A stretch of 64,000 nucleotides of DNA. Origin: Aquila chrysaetos chrysaetos (lineage: Eukaryota > Chordata > Aves > Accipitriformes > Accipitridae). Shown piece by piece: positions 39,182 through 52,300 of the stretch (its first letter is position 1; each line of letters starts with the position of its first letter). Location of the stretch: positions 15,402,501 through 15,466,500 of the forward strand of contig NC_044014.1 of NCBI RefSeq assembly GCF_900496995.4, in the 5' to 3' direction. Below the pieces are notes generated by a model, which was given only the letters and a program-made list of their open reading frames with translations, was not told the origin of the DNA and did not search any database. The translations under genes were made by a program, and so were the position numbers.

Positions 39182-42100
39182 GCGTCAAAAAGCCCCAAAA
39201 TCTGCTGGCTCTGAAATGTCCCTTTTCATTTAGGGTTAGAATTTTTTCTTGTTTTCTTTCTAATTGTTCCTGGGAATTTAATTCTACAATTATTTTCCTG
39301 CTTCTGCTGTGGAGACAATGTGCTTCAGCCACAAAGCCTTTGAAGGCTGAATTGCAGATCGCATCCAGCACTGAGCCACTTGGATGCGAATGCCCCCTCG
39401 CTGGGAAACTTTGCTGTGACATGGAGGGCTGTCCGTCCAGCTGTCCGTCTGTCCATCTGGTTTGCCGAGGGGCTGCCAGCAAACGGTGAAGCCTGGCCTG
39501 CTGCAGCGGAGGTGGGGAAGGATGGAAAATGTTGGGGTTTGGGGGTGATGTTGCTAGTGCCGAGCGTGCCTGTTCCCTGCCGTGGAGGAGGTGGGAGTCC
39601 CGGGGGTCTGAATCCCGCATCCCGAGGCTCGGCGGCCGCGCTCTGCGTCCCCCGTGGCCTGGATGTGGGGGCGGGCTGGTGGCGGGGTGAAGTCAGACTC
39701 AGGCCACCGCGTCTTGGCATCCTCCGGTTTCACTTCCCGGTTCCTGCACGGCTCCTGGCTGGGCTCTCGGGTGCTCCCAGGCTGCAGGGTCAGCCCAGGG
39801 CTGCTGCTGTGGGGTTTCTGCAGGGGCAGACATGTTGGATGGGAGGGAAGAACTGCAGGGGCTGTGTCCTCACTGCCGGCTTGCAAGACAGCCCCCGGCA
39901 CATGGGGAACTGCTCCCGCAAGGGGAGATTCGATGCCCTGCCTGGGGGTGCTGGGTCTGGGCTGGCTGAGGCATCCCTTAGTGCTCCGGGTCCTGCCACC
40001 GAGCTGCAAGGGTTTGCCCTTCAGCCTCCCCGCCGTGCGCTCTTCCCTCCTGGGCCAGCTCTGAGCAAGGCTTTTGAGGCAGTGGAGCTGGGCAAGGAAC
40101 TGTTTTGACTGATGGCTGGCGTTGGTGGGTTTTCCATACAGACAGGGGGTGGAGGAGTGCTCTGTCCCGCCATCCTGGGCACGGTGCTCTTGCTGCCTGC
40201 GTGCAGCGCTCCGGGAGCTGCTGGAGAGGAGCCGTCCCCACGCCTGGCAGGCGGCTGCAGGCAGGTGATGCCTGCCCATGGCACAGGCTGGAGCAGCTTT
40301 CCTTATTGTCTCAGTTGGGTTTTTTGGGTGGGTTTGGACAGGAATGCTGGGAGAGGTCTTTTGGGGCCTTGGCAGTGAGCTCTGTCGCTGCCTGACAGCC
40401 CCTTTGAACCTCCTGCTCTGCATCAGACCAGACCTGACAGAGGAGAGGAACGAGTTCTTGTAAGAACAGTGAAAATGGGGAGCTGGGGACAAGCTAAAAC
40501 ACCCCACTCCCTGCAGCTGTGCAGGGGGACACCATGGCTGGGCCCTGCCCCTCGCTGAGCAGGCAGCATGCCCTGGTGGGATGCTGCAGGGGGACAGAGA
40601 TAAAGGCATGGTGCGGGGGGCCAGTGGGGCAAAACTGTCAGAAATTGGATTGTTATTCGTTTTATTGCTGATGGATCAGCTTGTCTTTTCAGGGATGTTT
40701 AGATGTCTGGCTCTTGCTGGCACTAGTGCCCCTTAAACCAGCCCCCACCCCCAGCTGGCCCCGCTTGCTCTCCCATCCATCACTTTGCTCCTTCACGTGC
40801 CTCCTCCCTGCCGTGATGTTGGCGGGATCAGAGCTGGGTGCTCTTCTCTGCTGGATGCACTGGCTCTGCCGGCGGCAGATGGGGGCCATGCCATGCTGGG
40901 GGAATTTGGAGCCCGTTCCCATGGCCCACCGGTGCCCGCCACCCCCCCTGCCCAGCTCCACGGTGGCTGTGCTGTGCATGGGAGCTTTGTGGCAAGAGCA
41001 GGGCAGATGCTCCTTGAGACGAGCCAATGTCGCTGCTCTCCCTCCCCTCTGCTGTGCCTGAATCCCAAATTTGGGTAAAAGAGGGATATATCTGCTTCCT
41101 GAATCACCAAAGCTCCTGTGCATGTCCGCTGAAGCACCTCAGGGTCGAGTGTGGTTTTGTTTAAAGAAAGCAACTAAAATAAACTCAGCGAGGGGCTCCC
41201 AGGCGGTCACTGTGCTCCTTCCCTCCCTGTCCCCAGCCCCCAAACCCGGCACAGATCCCCTCTTCCTGGAGGGCTTTCAGCACGTTAGCATTTTTTTCTT
41301 GCTGTTGTTGACAAAAATCCTGGCTGGTTGAGAAATATCTGTGCGGCAGCGCCAGCCCAGTCCCACGGGTCAAATCCTGCCCCTGCAAATCTCTGCTGGG
41401 AAGGACGGCTCATCCCGGGCTGGCCTTTGGGGATGCTGCTGGGGGCAGGGGGGTACCTTTGCAGGGCACCCCAGGCACAAGGCCATGAGCAAGCCCCTGC
41501 GACGGACAGACGTATGGACACCGTGGGCTCGAGGTGGACCTGATGTTTTATCATTTGCTGGTTGGGCTCCGCAGCAGAAGCAAAGTGCTGGAAGTTCATC
41601 AAGGGCTGAATTAAAGTTGCCTGGCAACCTCCATCCCTGCTCCTCTTCCCACATCTCGCAGGATTTCCCACCCAAGGTCTGCTGGCTCTGGGGAGGGGGG
41701 GCCCGAAACGCACCACGCTCGCAGCCAGGCAGGGGCCAGGCTCGCCTCTCGCTGGATGGCTCTTTTCCCATAATTGCCTGGCTCATTCCCACGCCTGGGA
41801 GCCGGGAGCTCTCTCCACCTCGTCCCCTGGGGCAGGCGCCTTTCCCCCCAGCCCTGCGCCGGGAATGGGTCGGGCTGTTTTGGCTGAACCCAAGGGCAAT
41901 TCGCGTGGGTCCCTGGGTGGGTAAAATGGTGCTGGGCCAGTGGGAACATGGCTGGGGGAGCGAGTGGCGGGGGAGCTAAGGGGGCCGGGGGGAGTCACGG
42001 GCCAGGCTTGGCCCCAGTGAGTAAAGCTGAATCGGCTGCGTGGGGTTTGGAGCGCCTGGGCTGGCTGCCATGAAAAAGCAAGGTGTAAACGGTGTCTCCT

Positions 42101-42576
42101 GGTGCAGTCACTGCCAGGAGTCTTGTTAAGGCTGTTTTGCAACCCCGTAACCCAGAGGAGACCTGATGGAAATCCTGGTCCCCACCGGGAAGCCAGCAGC
42201 CCTTGCTTGTAGCAATGCACGATGCCAAGAAGGGCAGCCCATGAGGAGGGGAGAAAGGTCTGGCAGCCATTCTGGGAGCCTGCTTGTGCTTTACTAGAGC
42301 TTGGTGGAGCAACCGCAAGCTGTCCACAGAGCAGCAGGATGGAGAAGCGTCCGATTGCATTCTGCAAATCTCTGTCCCGCCATCCAGGATGGATGCTGGG
42401 GTTGAGCTGCAGAAGGGCTGCTCCCACTGGGCGTTTCCATTCTTTCTCCTGGGTTCCCTTTAAATTAAAAAGCTGGCATTGTTTTCTGCTGTGCAGCTGA
42501 GGAAACAGCTATGGGGGGCCCATAAAACCCCAGCTGAGGTCCTTCCATATTTGCCAGCCCCACTGACAATGCAGTT

Positions 42577-42594
42577 CCCCCCCCCCCCCCCCCC
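42577..42594 (+). repeat. C18 homopolymer
   Basis: Eighteen C in a row. Length may be unreliable in the assembly. Confidence 0.85.
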
Positions 42595-45500
42595 AGCTTG
42601 CGGCTGGGTCTTGCTCCCAGGTTTTGCTGCCTCATGGCTTTGAGGACTGCGGGGCAGCAGAAGCTCCCGGTGCAGCGGCCGTCGAGGGGTGCGGCAGCTT
42701 TGGCTGGTTTCTTTGGCCCAATCCAGGTTGGTGAGACCTGCCGCTGGGAAATTCGCTCATCAAAAGCTTTTTGTGCCTCCAGAGACGCTGGTCGTGGGGA
42801 TTTTAAGGAGGTGCCGACTGGGCCGGCTCGTTTGGGTGTGCTGCGCTGGCTGGCTGCTGGTGGGAGGCTGAGGCCGGCACAGTCACGCTCGCACAGCTTC
42901 CGTCGTGACCCAGTAAACCCAGTCAGACCTGACCGGGGCTCGCTCGCTTGCTCGCTCCCCTGCGCGCTCATGCACGCCTGCACACCTCTGCTGCCCTGCT
43001 GCTTTCCTGGCGTTCCCCGGGGACCAGCAAACCTGTCCCGCTGGTGGGAGCTGGTGCCTGGGTTGGGCTCGCCTGGCTCTGCTGGGAGCCGTGGCTGCAT
43101 CCCGCAGGAGCACTGGTAGCCGGCGGTAGGAGGGTGGGCTTTGGCCCCCGTGGACGTTGGACATTGCCATTAGAGCAGCTGGTTCCTGGCTTCGCCCTGC
43201 TCTCGGGGCGGCTGTCAGCCCCGTGGCCGGATCCTGCCTCCACCAACCTTCTCCTTCAGCGTCACTGGCTGGGGCGGGAGCTGGGTCCGGATTTTGGGTC
43301 CTATGTCAGCCCCCCCTGTGCAGGGAAGTAGGTGAGGTGTTGAGGGGCTTGGGAGCTCACTCCTGGGGATGGGGTGGGCTTCTCTGGGCCGTTTTCTCTT
43401 AAACCCCAGATTTCATTGGAGCTGCTGCTGCTTTTCAGCCTCTTCCTCTCCCCCTTTTGTGTCCCTCCCCCAGAGAAAGCTCTCTGTGGCATTTCCCCTC
43501 CTGGCTTTTCCCTGTTTCCCATGGAAGGGCTGGGCCTGAGCAATCCAGCCACCCCCAGCCCAACCGGTGGGTCCCATGGACCAAGATCTCCCCTGTCTCC
43601 CACCCCGGCCCTCGCCTTCACCCCGAGCTTTGAACTTGCACCCTGCCAAGGGAGAAATGATGGGTTTGGGAGTGTTTGGTCTGGCTGCAGCCCGTGGTGA
43701 CTATCTGAGTGGGGCCAAGGATAGTTTCAGTTCCTTCTTGCTCTTTCTCCCCCACACTAGGTATGAAAAATAAAAAATGAAAAAAAAAAAAAATAAAGAG
43801 GAGCTCGGAGCAGCCCTTCCCTTTGAGTAAAATATTAACTGCCTCTTACAGCTAACTGATTAAATGTCCTTTAGGACAAAGTTACATCTGATCTTGGGCA
43901 AAGGAGCCTTTGGAAACAGGTGTAGCTGCTCCCCTGGAAGAAGCAGAGGAGCCCAGCCTCAGTGGCAGAGGAGGCTGCTCCCCCCTGCCCCTGCCCACCT
44001 AGAAACCCTGCACAGCCCCACAGCTTGCTTTATTATTTTTATTTCCCCTCCTTGTGCTGGCTCGGTGCTCACGCTGGTTAAATGTTAGCCGGGGCTGGCT
44101 CGCAGTGTGGCACTTGCCCTGTGATAAGCAACATCCCTGCCTCCCTGCCCGGCTGCACTCCCAGCTCCAATCCCCATCGCACCCAGAGCCGGGCAGCAGG
44201 CAAAGTTCAGGGCTTGTTTGTTCGGGGGAGATAAGGCAAGGATGTCTGGCAGCGTGCAGGCAGCTCACAGGGCTGTTACTCATTTATTAAGAGATCGTTG
44301 TTTGTCTTATTGTAAGAAGGTTTCTCCTCCCCTCTGCTTTCCCAGCCCAGGTGCATGGCAGCTCTTGTGGCTTGTGCGTGATTCTGGGCTTGTGTCCCTG
44401 CATGGAGGCCTGGGGAAGGGTCCCTGCAGCTGCCATGGTGGCCCCAGTCCTGCTGGTGGGATGGAGAGGGGTCAGCATGGGGCTGGTTTGAGCAGTTTCG
44501 GGTGATTTGGTGCTGCAGATGTGACCCTGCTGCTTGCTTTGCCCAAAAAACTTAGTGGCTTTGGCTCATGCTAGACATGGTGCCACCAAAGCGACTTCTT
44601 TCTCATTGACCTCCATCCCCACTCACCCACCTTGCATCACCCTACCAGGCCCATCGCTCGTGAGGAGACCCTTGGTCCAGACAGGGCTTGTCCTGGGAAC
44701 AGAAGTTCTTTGGAGGGAGGATGCTCTGGGGTGCTGTCCTCTGCTCCCTGGGGAGCTCAGCCCCACAGGCAGCACCCTGCCTGCTCCCAGGGCTGGGTGC
44801 TGTATGGGTGCTCTGTGCTGGGCCGGTGCCTGGGGGGCAGCGAGGCAGGGGGGGACATCTCCCCTCTGCCCCATTCCTGGGATGCTCCAGGGCAGCGGCC
44901 AGTGCAGGTGCAGGGTCTGGGTCTGAAGCCCCCTCTGAAGGAAACAGCAGTTTAATGCAGGCTCCAGGACTATGGCTGGATCCCACATCCAGCCTCTCAC
45001 TTCTCCTTTTCAGCCCTGAAGCCTTTTTCACTTTCGTTTCACTTTGGTTTTACCTCCCCTCTGCCTGAGACCCGGTGAGGTATTTCCTTCAGGGAGACTG
45101 TCTGCCACAAGCGTGTTTGAACAGCTTCTCTACAGGGTCAGGTATTTGGTTTGTATATATATAAAAAAACCCCAACCCTAAGCAAACATATAGGTGCTGT
45201 TCACTTTATGGGGACGTCTCCCGTTCAGAGATACCCGATCGTCTCCTTCCTCCTTAGCGCCTGCAAAATGAACTGGTGGCTTTGCTCGAAGCAGCTGGGA
45301 GAGGTGGGGGGTTATTCAGGAGGGATAGGATGCATGAAAGCGAGAGCCGAGATAGATGCTGAGCTTCAAGGCAGCTTGGGATGAAAGAGAAACTGAAATC
45401 TTATGGAAAAACACTGGGGGGGAAAAACTGTTCTTGCTTGAAAAGACTTGATGAAGATGCCAAGCGGCTCCTGTATGGGTTTTCCTTTGCTCTGCATCAC

Positions 45501-46241
45501 TGAGTGCCTGCAGCATCCTTCTCCGTGCCTCTGTCCTCAGGAGTCTTGTCATTTCAGGAGGGGCAAAACTTTGGGGACAAGTGTCTCACACGGCAGGAGA
45601 TGGCCAGCCGTGCTTTCGGGGAGTAGCGGAGCCCTTGGGCTCCTTGGGAGCCCCCCGCTGCCTGTCCCACCACAGCTGCTCTTGGGGAGCGGGGCTTGGA
45701 GTACCCCAACACACCAAGAGACCTGCAGAGGGGCTTGGCCCCGAGCCCCACTCTCTGCTTCTGGGGGTAAACATGCCTGATTTTTGGGTGTGAAAATGCA
45801 GTGGGGGATCAGCTGGCTCCACAGAAACGTGTCCTTTGGTCAGGGGGAGGTACGGGAGAAGATGGCTGGGAGCAATGGAAGGAGGAGCCCGGAGCAGACC
45901 TGGAGGAAAATGAGCCTCTGAGCAACCAAAGCAAGTACTCAGCAAGTGACTGCTGCTGCTGCTGCGACAGAGTGGACACTAAGCCAGGGGGATGCTGCGG
46001 GGGTTCGCTCCGCTCAGACTGCCCTCCCTGCCCTGTGCTGGCTGCAGGCTCAACGCCTTGCGCTGTGCCTCAGTTTCCCCTTTGGCAAACGAGGGTTTGC
46101 TTTTCCCTGAAGCCATCCCTGGGCTGAGGCCATGCCCGGTCAAGCGTCCATGCATGCGTGCAGCCAGCTCCTTCCCAAGCTCGCTTGCTCATGAGGTGCT
46201 GGGGACAGTGGGAGTGTCTGACCTGGTGCTCTGTGTTTCAG

Positions 46242-46355
46242 GAGGGTTTGGCGGCCAGCCCCATCCTGGGGAGCTGGGGAGACCGTCCCGAGGATCGGCT
46301 GTGCCGGCCCGGAGGCAGCAGGCTGGGCAGCTGCCCTCGCTGGGGGAGTGGGAAG
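46242..46355 (+). other. SEMA4G: SEMA4G 5' UTR portion of the first coding exon
   Basis: The acceptor TGTGTTTCAG ends at 46241, and 114 bases of leader precede the start codon at 46356. The start has A at -3, a good Kozak context. An in-frame ATG at 46158 lies before the acceptor, in the intron, so it is not the start. Confidence 0.6.
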
Positions 46356-49300
46356 ATGAGCGGAGGCACGGCCCATCTCCTGACGGCTCTCTTTGTGGCG
46401 GCAGCCATGGGCTACCAGTCACGGCGGTCTGCCACCGACCTGGATGCCACCCCCAGGACAACGGTCACCTTTGATGGTAAGGGGGTGCAGGTCTTGGTGG
46501 TGGTGGTGGTGAGATTTGGGATCTTGCCGGCACCAGGTTTGGTGCATCGTGACTGTGTCCAGCCTTCGCCAGCCCCCGGAGCTGGGGGCTCAGCACTGGG
46601 GGGGTGGCTACAGGGGGGCCTCCAGTCCCCTGGGCTCCAGAAATCAGAGCCTGCATGTCTGTCTGGTGTTGGGTGCCTGGAGTCGATGTGCCCCGAGGGA
46701 TGGAGCAGGACAAAGGTATCTCCCTAAAAGTCGGAGGGGACAAGAGCATGCAGGGAGCCAGCTTTGGCCAGTCCCCAGCCCTGCCGAGCAGCCCTTGGAC
46801 TGTGTCCTGAGCCGGGCATCACACCCGGGCTGGGCTCTCATGGCCCGGATAGTCAGCAGGGAGCTTTCTTCCATGATTTTCTCTAATTGCCACTGGGCTC
46901 TTGGCCTCCAGCCTCTGTAGTGTCAGCCAGTCCCACAATGTTATCGTGCCTTGGGCATCCACACGACTTTGTTGACCTTGTTAGTGAAGCCCAGCTCAGC
47001 GCTCGATGGTGGGAGAGGGTTTCGATGGTGGGAGAGGGTTTCGTTTGCAGCTGTGGTGCTCTTTTCTCCCCAGGCAATGCCTCCTTTTGGGGGGGTCATT
47101 CCTTCCCCAGCTGCCTCTGAAGTCCCAAGCCCCACAGGACTTTCTCCTCCTGTGGTGGGAGGGTCTGAGCCTGGCTTGGCATTCCTCTGGCCAGGGCTGA
47201 GTCCCACCCCACACTTCTCAGCACCCCAGATTGGATGTTTTCTCTGGCTTGGTGGGCAGGGAGTGCCCAGCCTTGCTGCGGGAGCCGTCCCCTTGCATGG
47301 CAGTTTTGGTTCAGGTTTTTTGCATACTTCCTTTTGGGCTGGCTGGGTTTGGTTCGGAGCTCAGGTTGCTGCCGGTGTGTTTTTGCTTCCTCCAGTGGTT
47401 CCTCAAACAGGGTGGCGGGTCCGTGCTGGGCATGGATGTCGCAGGTCCCACCCCGAGCTGCCGTTTTAGTTAGCAGGGAGAAATTTACCCTATGAGCCTG
47501 AGCCCAATTAGTGCCTTTCTTTCACCTCCTACCAAACCTCCCCTCTTCCTTTCCTCCTGCCATAACCACTGGCACCCGGCGCTGTCTGCCTGATAACCTC
47601 GGTGGGTGTCTTCCCACCCACTCCTGGCTCCATCCTCTGCCTTTTCCCCGGTGGCTCGCGGCATGCCTGCCCCAGGGTCCCCCCTCAGCGCCCCATTCCC
47701 TTTGCAGAGCTGTTGGGCGTCCGGCACTTCAGCGCACACACCCTCAACTACAGCACCCTGCTGCTGGAGGAAGACCGGGGCATCCTCTACGTGGGCGCCA
47801 GGGGAGCCATCTTCGCCCTCAACTCCAGTGACGTGGCCGATGGCTCCCACCGCACGGTGAGCCCAGCCTCTGGCCACTGCCGGCTGGTTGTCCTCTCCTG
47901 TCCCACGCTGCCCAGTCCCTGCCCGAATCATGGCCACCCTAACCCTGCTCATCCTCCTGCTCGCCATCTCAGGTCTGGCCTGGAGGTGCTGTCCCCAGGT
48001 CTGTCCCCAGGTCCCCTGTGGATGCCTGGTCCTTCTCCCCAGCCAGGCAGTGTGGGGACAGCGGTGGGAAATGTCCCCAAGATCAGAGATGCCTGCTTCA
48101 GGGACAACCTGGCAGGATGAGTGGCAGGGGGGGAAGCACACCCCTTTGCTCCCCCTGGTAAGGACACCCCAAAATCCTCCAGGCTCCTGCGGGTGCTCTG
48201 GGGTTTCTGCCCGCAGGTCAGGGTGTGGGACCGCTCTCGCCCCGGGCTGGGGGGATGCAGGCAGGGTGCTATCTCGCGCTCTGAGCAGCTGTCCCCTCTC
48301 TAAATAAAAGAGGATTTTAGCATCTCTGACAGCTCTGGCAGAGGCTGGAGCCTGCAGTGACGGGGAGACCACGCAGTGGTGGGGGGTCACACAGTGGCAG
48401 TCCCTCTTCCCCTTGCAGATCCACTGGGAAGCCTCCCCGGAGAAGCAGATGGACTGCCTGCAGAAGGGCAAAAACAACAAGGTAGAGCCGGTGGGTGAGT
48501 GCCAGGTGCTGGAGGGGGCCACCGCCACTTTCCCCGGGTGGTGATGCCTGTCCTCCCTCTCCGCAGACCGAATGCTTCAACCACGTGCGGTTTCTGCAGA
48601 GGCTGAACAGCACCCACCTCTACGCCTGTGGGACCTACGCCTTCCACCCGCTCTGCGCCTCCATTGTGAGTACCATCCGGCCCCACGGCTGTCACCTGTC
48701 CCCTGCCACCATGCCACCCTGGAGTGGCACAGCCCCTGCCCTGTCCCACCATCTCCTGCAGCCCCGCTCCCTTTCTGCCCCTGTCCCTGCCCCTCCCCAG
48801 CTTGCGGGGGGAGGCGAGTGACCCCCAGTCTGGGGTAGGTCGGTTTGGGGATGCAGCCACCATGACGCAGGTGCCCAAAGTCCCCACCCCGGCGCTAGTG
48901 TTGGACTCTGACCCCATAGCGAGATGGCCGGGGCGGGGATCGGTGCCATGGGGGGGACATGTGAGCTCAGTGGCGCCAGCAGGGTGGCATGTGCCAGCAC
49001 TGGAGCTCGTCCCCAGTGCAGGGTCCCTTCCCAAAGCGGGGCTGCAGACTGGCTGGTGGCCAGTAGCAAGCATGCCTGGGGAGGGTGACGGTAGCAGGTA
49101 GCAGGGAGGGTGACAGGGAGGGTGACGGTGGCAGGGCTGATTCAGCAGCCCCTCCCCAAGGATTTCCCGGACCAGGTCGGGGTGGGGGGGGGGTCTTCGC
49201 GTGGCTGTGACTCACGGCAGAGAAGCTGGGGGCAGCCACGTCCCCCCAGCAGTGGGACTTTCACCCCTGGAGCGGTGGCTCCTTGGTGACTCAGCCGCCC

Positions 49301-52300
49301 TTTGCCTACCTCCCTCCCTGAGCTGGGTGGCAAAGGGGTCTGGGGCTGTCCCCAGCATGGCTGGGGAGCCCTGGAGGGGCCATGCCCATTCCCACAGCCG
49401 TGCTGCCAGTCCGGTTTGGCCATCGCACGCCCTGGGAGTCAGGTGGAAGAGCCGCGGAGCTGGAAGGGCCCCGTCATTATTTGACGCACTTTGAACTGCA
49501 AACCCCAAAGAAGCCGTGATGGGGTTGTCACCTGGGGGACCCAGCCCAGCTGGGCAGTGTCTGCCGGCCAGGCACAGCCCGGGAACATTGGCTGTGCTGG
49601 CTGGCTCCTGCCTGATGCCCGCACGATGCCAAAGTGGAGTACTAGGCCTCCCCTTCCCCCCTGAGACCTCTCCCTGCTCTTGGCTGGGGGCTCTGGCTGT
49701 CCATGTGGTTTCTGACCAGCTGGAGGGTGCCGGGGGAGTTTGTATTGCCTGGACAAGGGCATGGCTGTGGGCATTGCTTTGTGCCCACTAGCAGTCTCTG
49801 AAGAGAGCCTGGGGCTGGCAGGCGAGGCAGTTCTGTCCCCTCCTGTCTAACCCGGTCCCCTGTCCCCCTCAAGGATGCCGACAGGTTCAGACTGCCGTCC
49901 CACTTTGAGGAAGGCAAGGAGAAGTGCCCGTATGACCCTGCCCGTGGCTACACCGGCCTCATCGTGGGTAAGCGGCACCTTTCCCAGATTTGGCACGGAC
50001 ATGTGGGATGCCACCGACCCTGGCTCCCTCCCCAGTGGCCCCACGGGTGGGTCCCCAGCCAGGTGGGCTCTGCATGGGAGGGCCTTAGCAAGCCAGGACT
50101 TGGTCCTCCTCCTCCTCTGCCTGGGGCACGGGGATGCTGGGGGCTTTCGGGGCTGTCCCTGCTGTCCCCAGGGTGCGGGGCTGTGCTGACGGGTGCCTGC
50201 CCTGCCCAGACGGTGGCTTGTACACGGCCACCCGCTACGAGTTTCGGAGCCTCCCCGACATCCGGAGGAACCTGCACCAGCGGCCACTGAAGACTGAGGA
50301 GTCCCCGCTGCACTGGCTGAATGGTGAGATGTCCCTGTGTCCCCCCCGGGACTGGCATCATGGGCCATGGTACACTGTGCATCGCCTCGGGGAGTGTGGA
50401 GCAGGGGTAGGGGGTGGCCCTGGGGTCCTGTGTGGTTTGCCATGAGAGGAAACCAAGGCACAGAGGGATCCCCCGTCCTGCGGTGGGTCCCTAATCTGCA
50501 CCTCTCGCTCCGCGTCCCCCAGATGCTGAGTTTGTGGCCTCCGTGCTGGTCCAGGAGAGCAAGGACAGCCCCGTGGGCGACGACGACAAAATCTACTACT
50601 TCTTCACGGAGCGGGCGGGTGAGGAGACCACGTCCTTCTTTGACAAGAACCAGGTGGCCCGGGTGGCCCGGGTGGCCCGTGTCTGCAAGGTAGGCATGTC
50701 CCTGGCCACGGGAAGCCAAGCGCTGCTCCTCCCGGTGCAGGGGCTGTGTGCTTGCACCTTGGGGGAAACTGAGGCACGGGCAGAGGGGGACACAGACCCC
50801 CAGCAGCCTGTGCAGAAATGCTCCCTGCACTCTCCCAGAGCGACGTGGGGGGGAAGAAGATCCTGCAGCGCAAATGGACGTCCTTCATGAAGGCGCGCCT
50901 GGTCTGCTACATCCCCTACTACGAGGTGCTGCGCAGCATCTGCAGCCTGGACGGGGGTGGCTGGGCCAGCACTGTCTTCTACGCCGCCTTCACACTCTCG
51001 GCGCAGTGGTGAGTGGGGCAGTGGTCAAAATGGCTGGGGCTAACAGTCTGCAGCATCGGGGGACCAGAGATGGTCGAGGGGACTCGCAGGCGCCGAGCAC
51101 CTGGGGGTGCATTGGTGGGGAGCACCTGTGTGTCTGCCCGGGCTCAGGTGGGGCTCTGCCCCCCAGGAGGACCATGGAGGCCTCAGCCGTGTGCCGCTAC
51201 AGCATCTCGTCGGTGCAGCATGCCTTTGAGGGCCCCTACATGGAGTACCAGGACTCAGCTCGCAAGTGGTCCCGCTACGATGGTGCGGTGCCTGAGCCCC
51301 GGCCTGGCTCCGTGAGTGCGCGGGGGTGTGGAGCGGGGGGGGCATGGGGCAACCGCATCCCCCCCTGACCCGCATCTCCCCCGGGCAGTGCATCACGGAC
51401 CACTCCCGCAGGAAGGGCTACAACTCCTCACAGGACCTGCCCAACAGCGTCCTGGACTTCATCAAGCTGCACCCCCTCATGTTTGAGGAGGTGAAGCCGG
51501 CCGGCGGGGAGCCGCTGCTGGTGAAGAAGAGCGTGGCATACAGCCAGCTGGCTGTGGACAGGGTGCGGGCCCTTGACGGCCGCTCCTATGATGTGCTCTT
51601 CATGGGGACGGGTGAGCTTGGGATGAGTTTGCTGGGTCTCTGCTGGGCAGAGGGGACACCCCATGCTCCCTCCTGACCCCCTGCTCTTGCTCTCCAGGGG
51701 ATGGCTGGATCCACAAGGCCGTGGTGGTGGGCTCTGGCATCCACATTGTGGAGGAGGTGCAGGTGTTTGGGGACCAGCAGCCCGTGGAGAGCCTGGTGAT
51801 CTCCCACGCCCAGGTGAGGGATGGAAGAAGTCAGGGGACACCACACACGGGGCACGTTTGTGCTGCGAAGCTGCCATTGGGCTGTTTGGGGGAGCAGGGG
51901 GGACATGATTCCTGGGTCACCCCAGCTTGGGATATGTGCTAGGGCCCAGTGGGGCAGCCTGGGGAAAGGAACCAGCCTGGCCCCCACCTCCTTGCCAGGT
52001 GCCAGCTGCCACCGTCGGCACCGACTGGAGCTGGGGGCACTTCCTCGTCCACTCCCGCCAAGGGAGAGCTTTGCTGTGGGGCTGGGGGGGATCTCTGGGC
52101 GCCATGGGGCACCCCACAGCCCAGCTGCACCATGCCGGGGCAGTGCTGATCCAGCCCTTTCCCCCCAGAGGAGCCTGTACGTGGGGGCAGCCAGCGGGAT
52201 CCTGCAGGTGCCCCTGGCCTCCTGCGCCAGGTACGCCTCCTGCTACGACTGCATCCTCGCCCGGGACCCCTACTGCGCCTGGGACGGCAGGGCCTGCCGC

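Larger units (their letters stand above)
36491..46241 (+). other. Probable SEMA4G intron 1 / upstream region
   Basis: This is about 9.7 kb with no recognisable coding exon. GC-rich DNA carries scattered AT-rich islands, including 37,380-37,440 and 38,560-38,860 (listed separately), 39,230-39,300 and 43,755-43,870 (A-rich, AATAAA-like). A pure C-run lies at 42577-42594. A TATA-like stretch at 45156-45170 has no other promoter support. If SEMA4G starts at the 35.6-36.0 kb island, this is its first intron. Confidence 0.5.

Noticed and set aside
39554-40609. 351-aa minus-strand and 242-aa plus-strand overlapping frames
   Set aside because: Opposite-strand frames cover the same GC-rich stretch with no family match, so both are treated as chance.
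46477-49873. Search for a MIR608-like hairpin in SEMA4G introns
   Set aside because: No convincing stem-loop was seen by eye, and human MIR608 is thought to be a primate-lineage gene.
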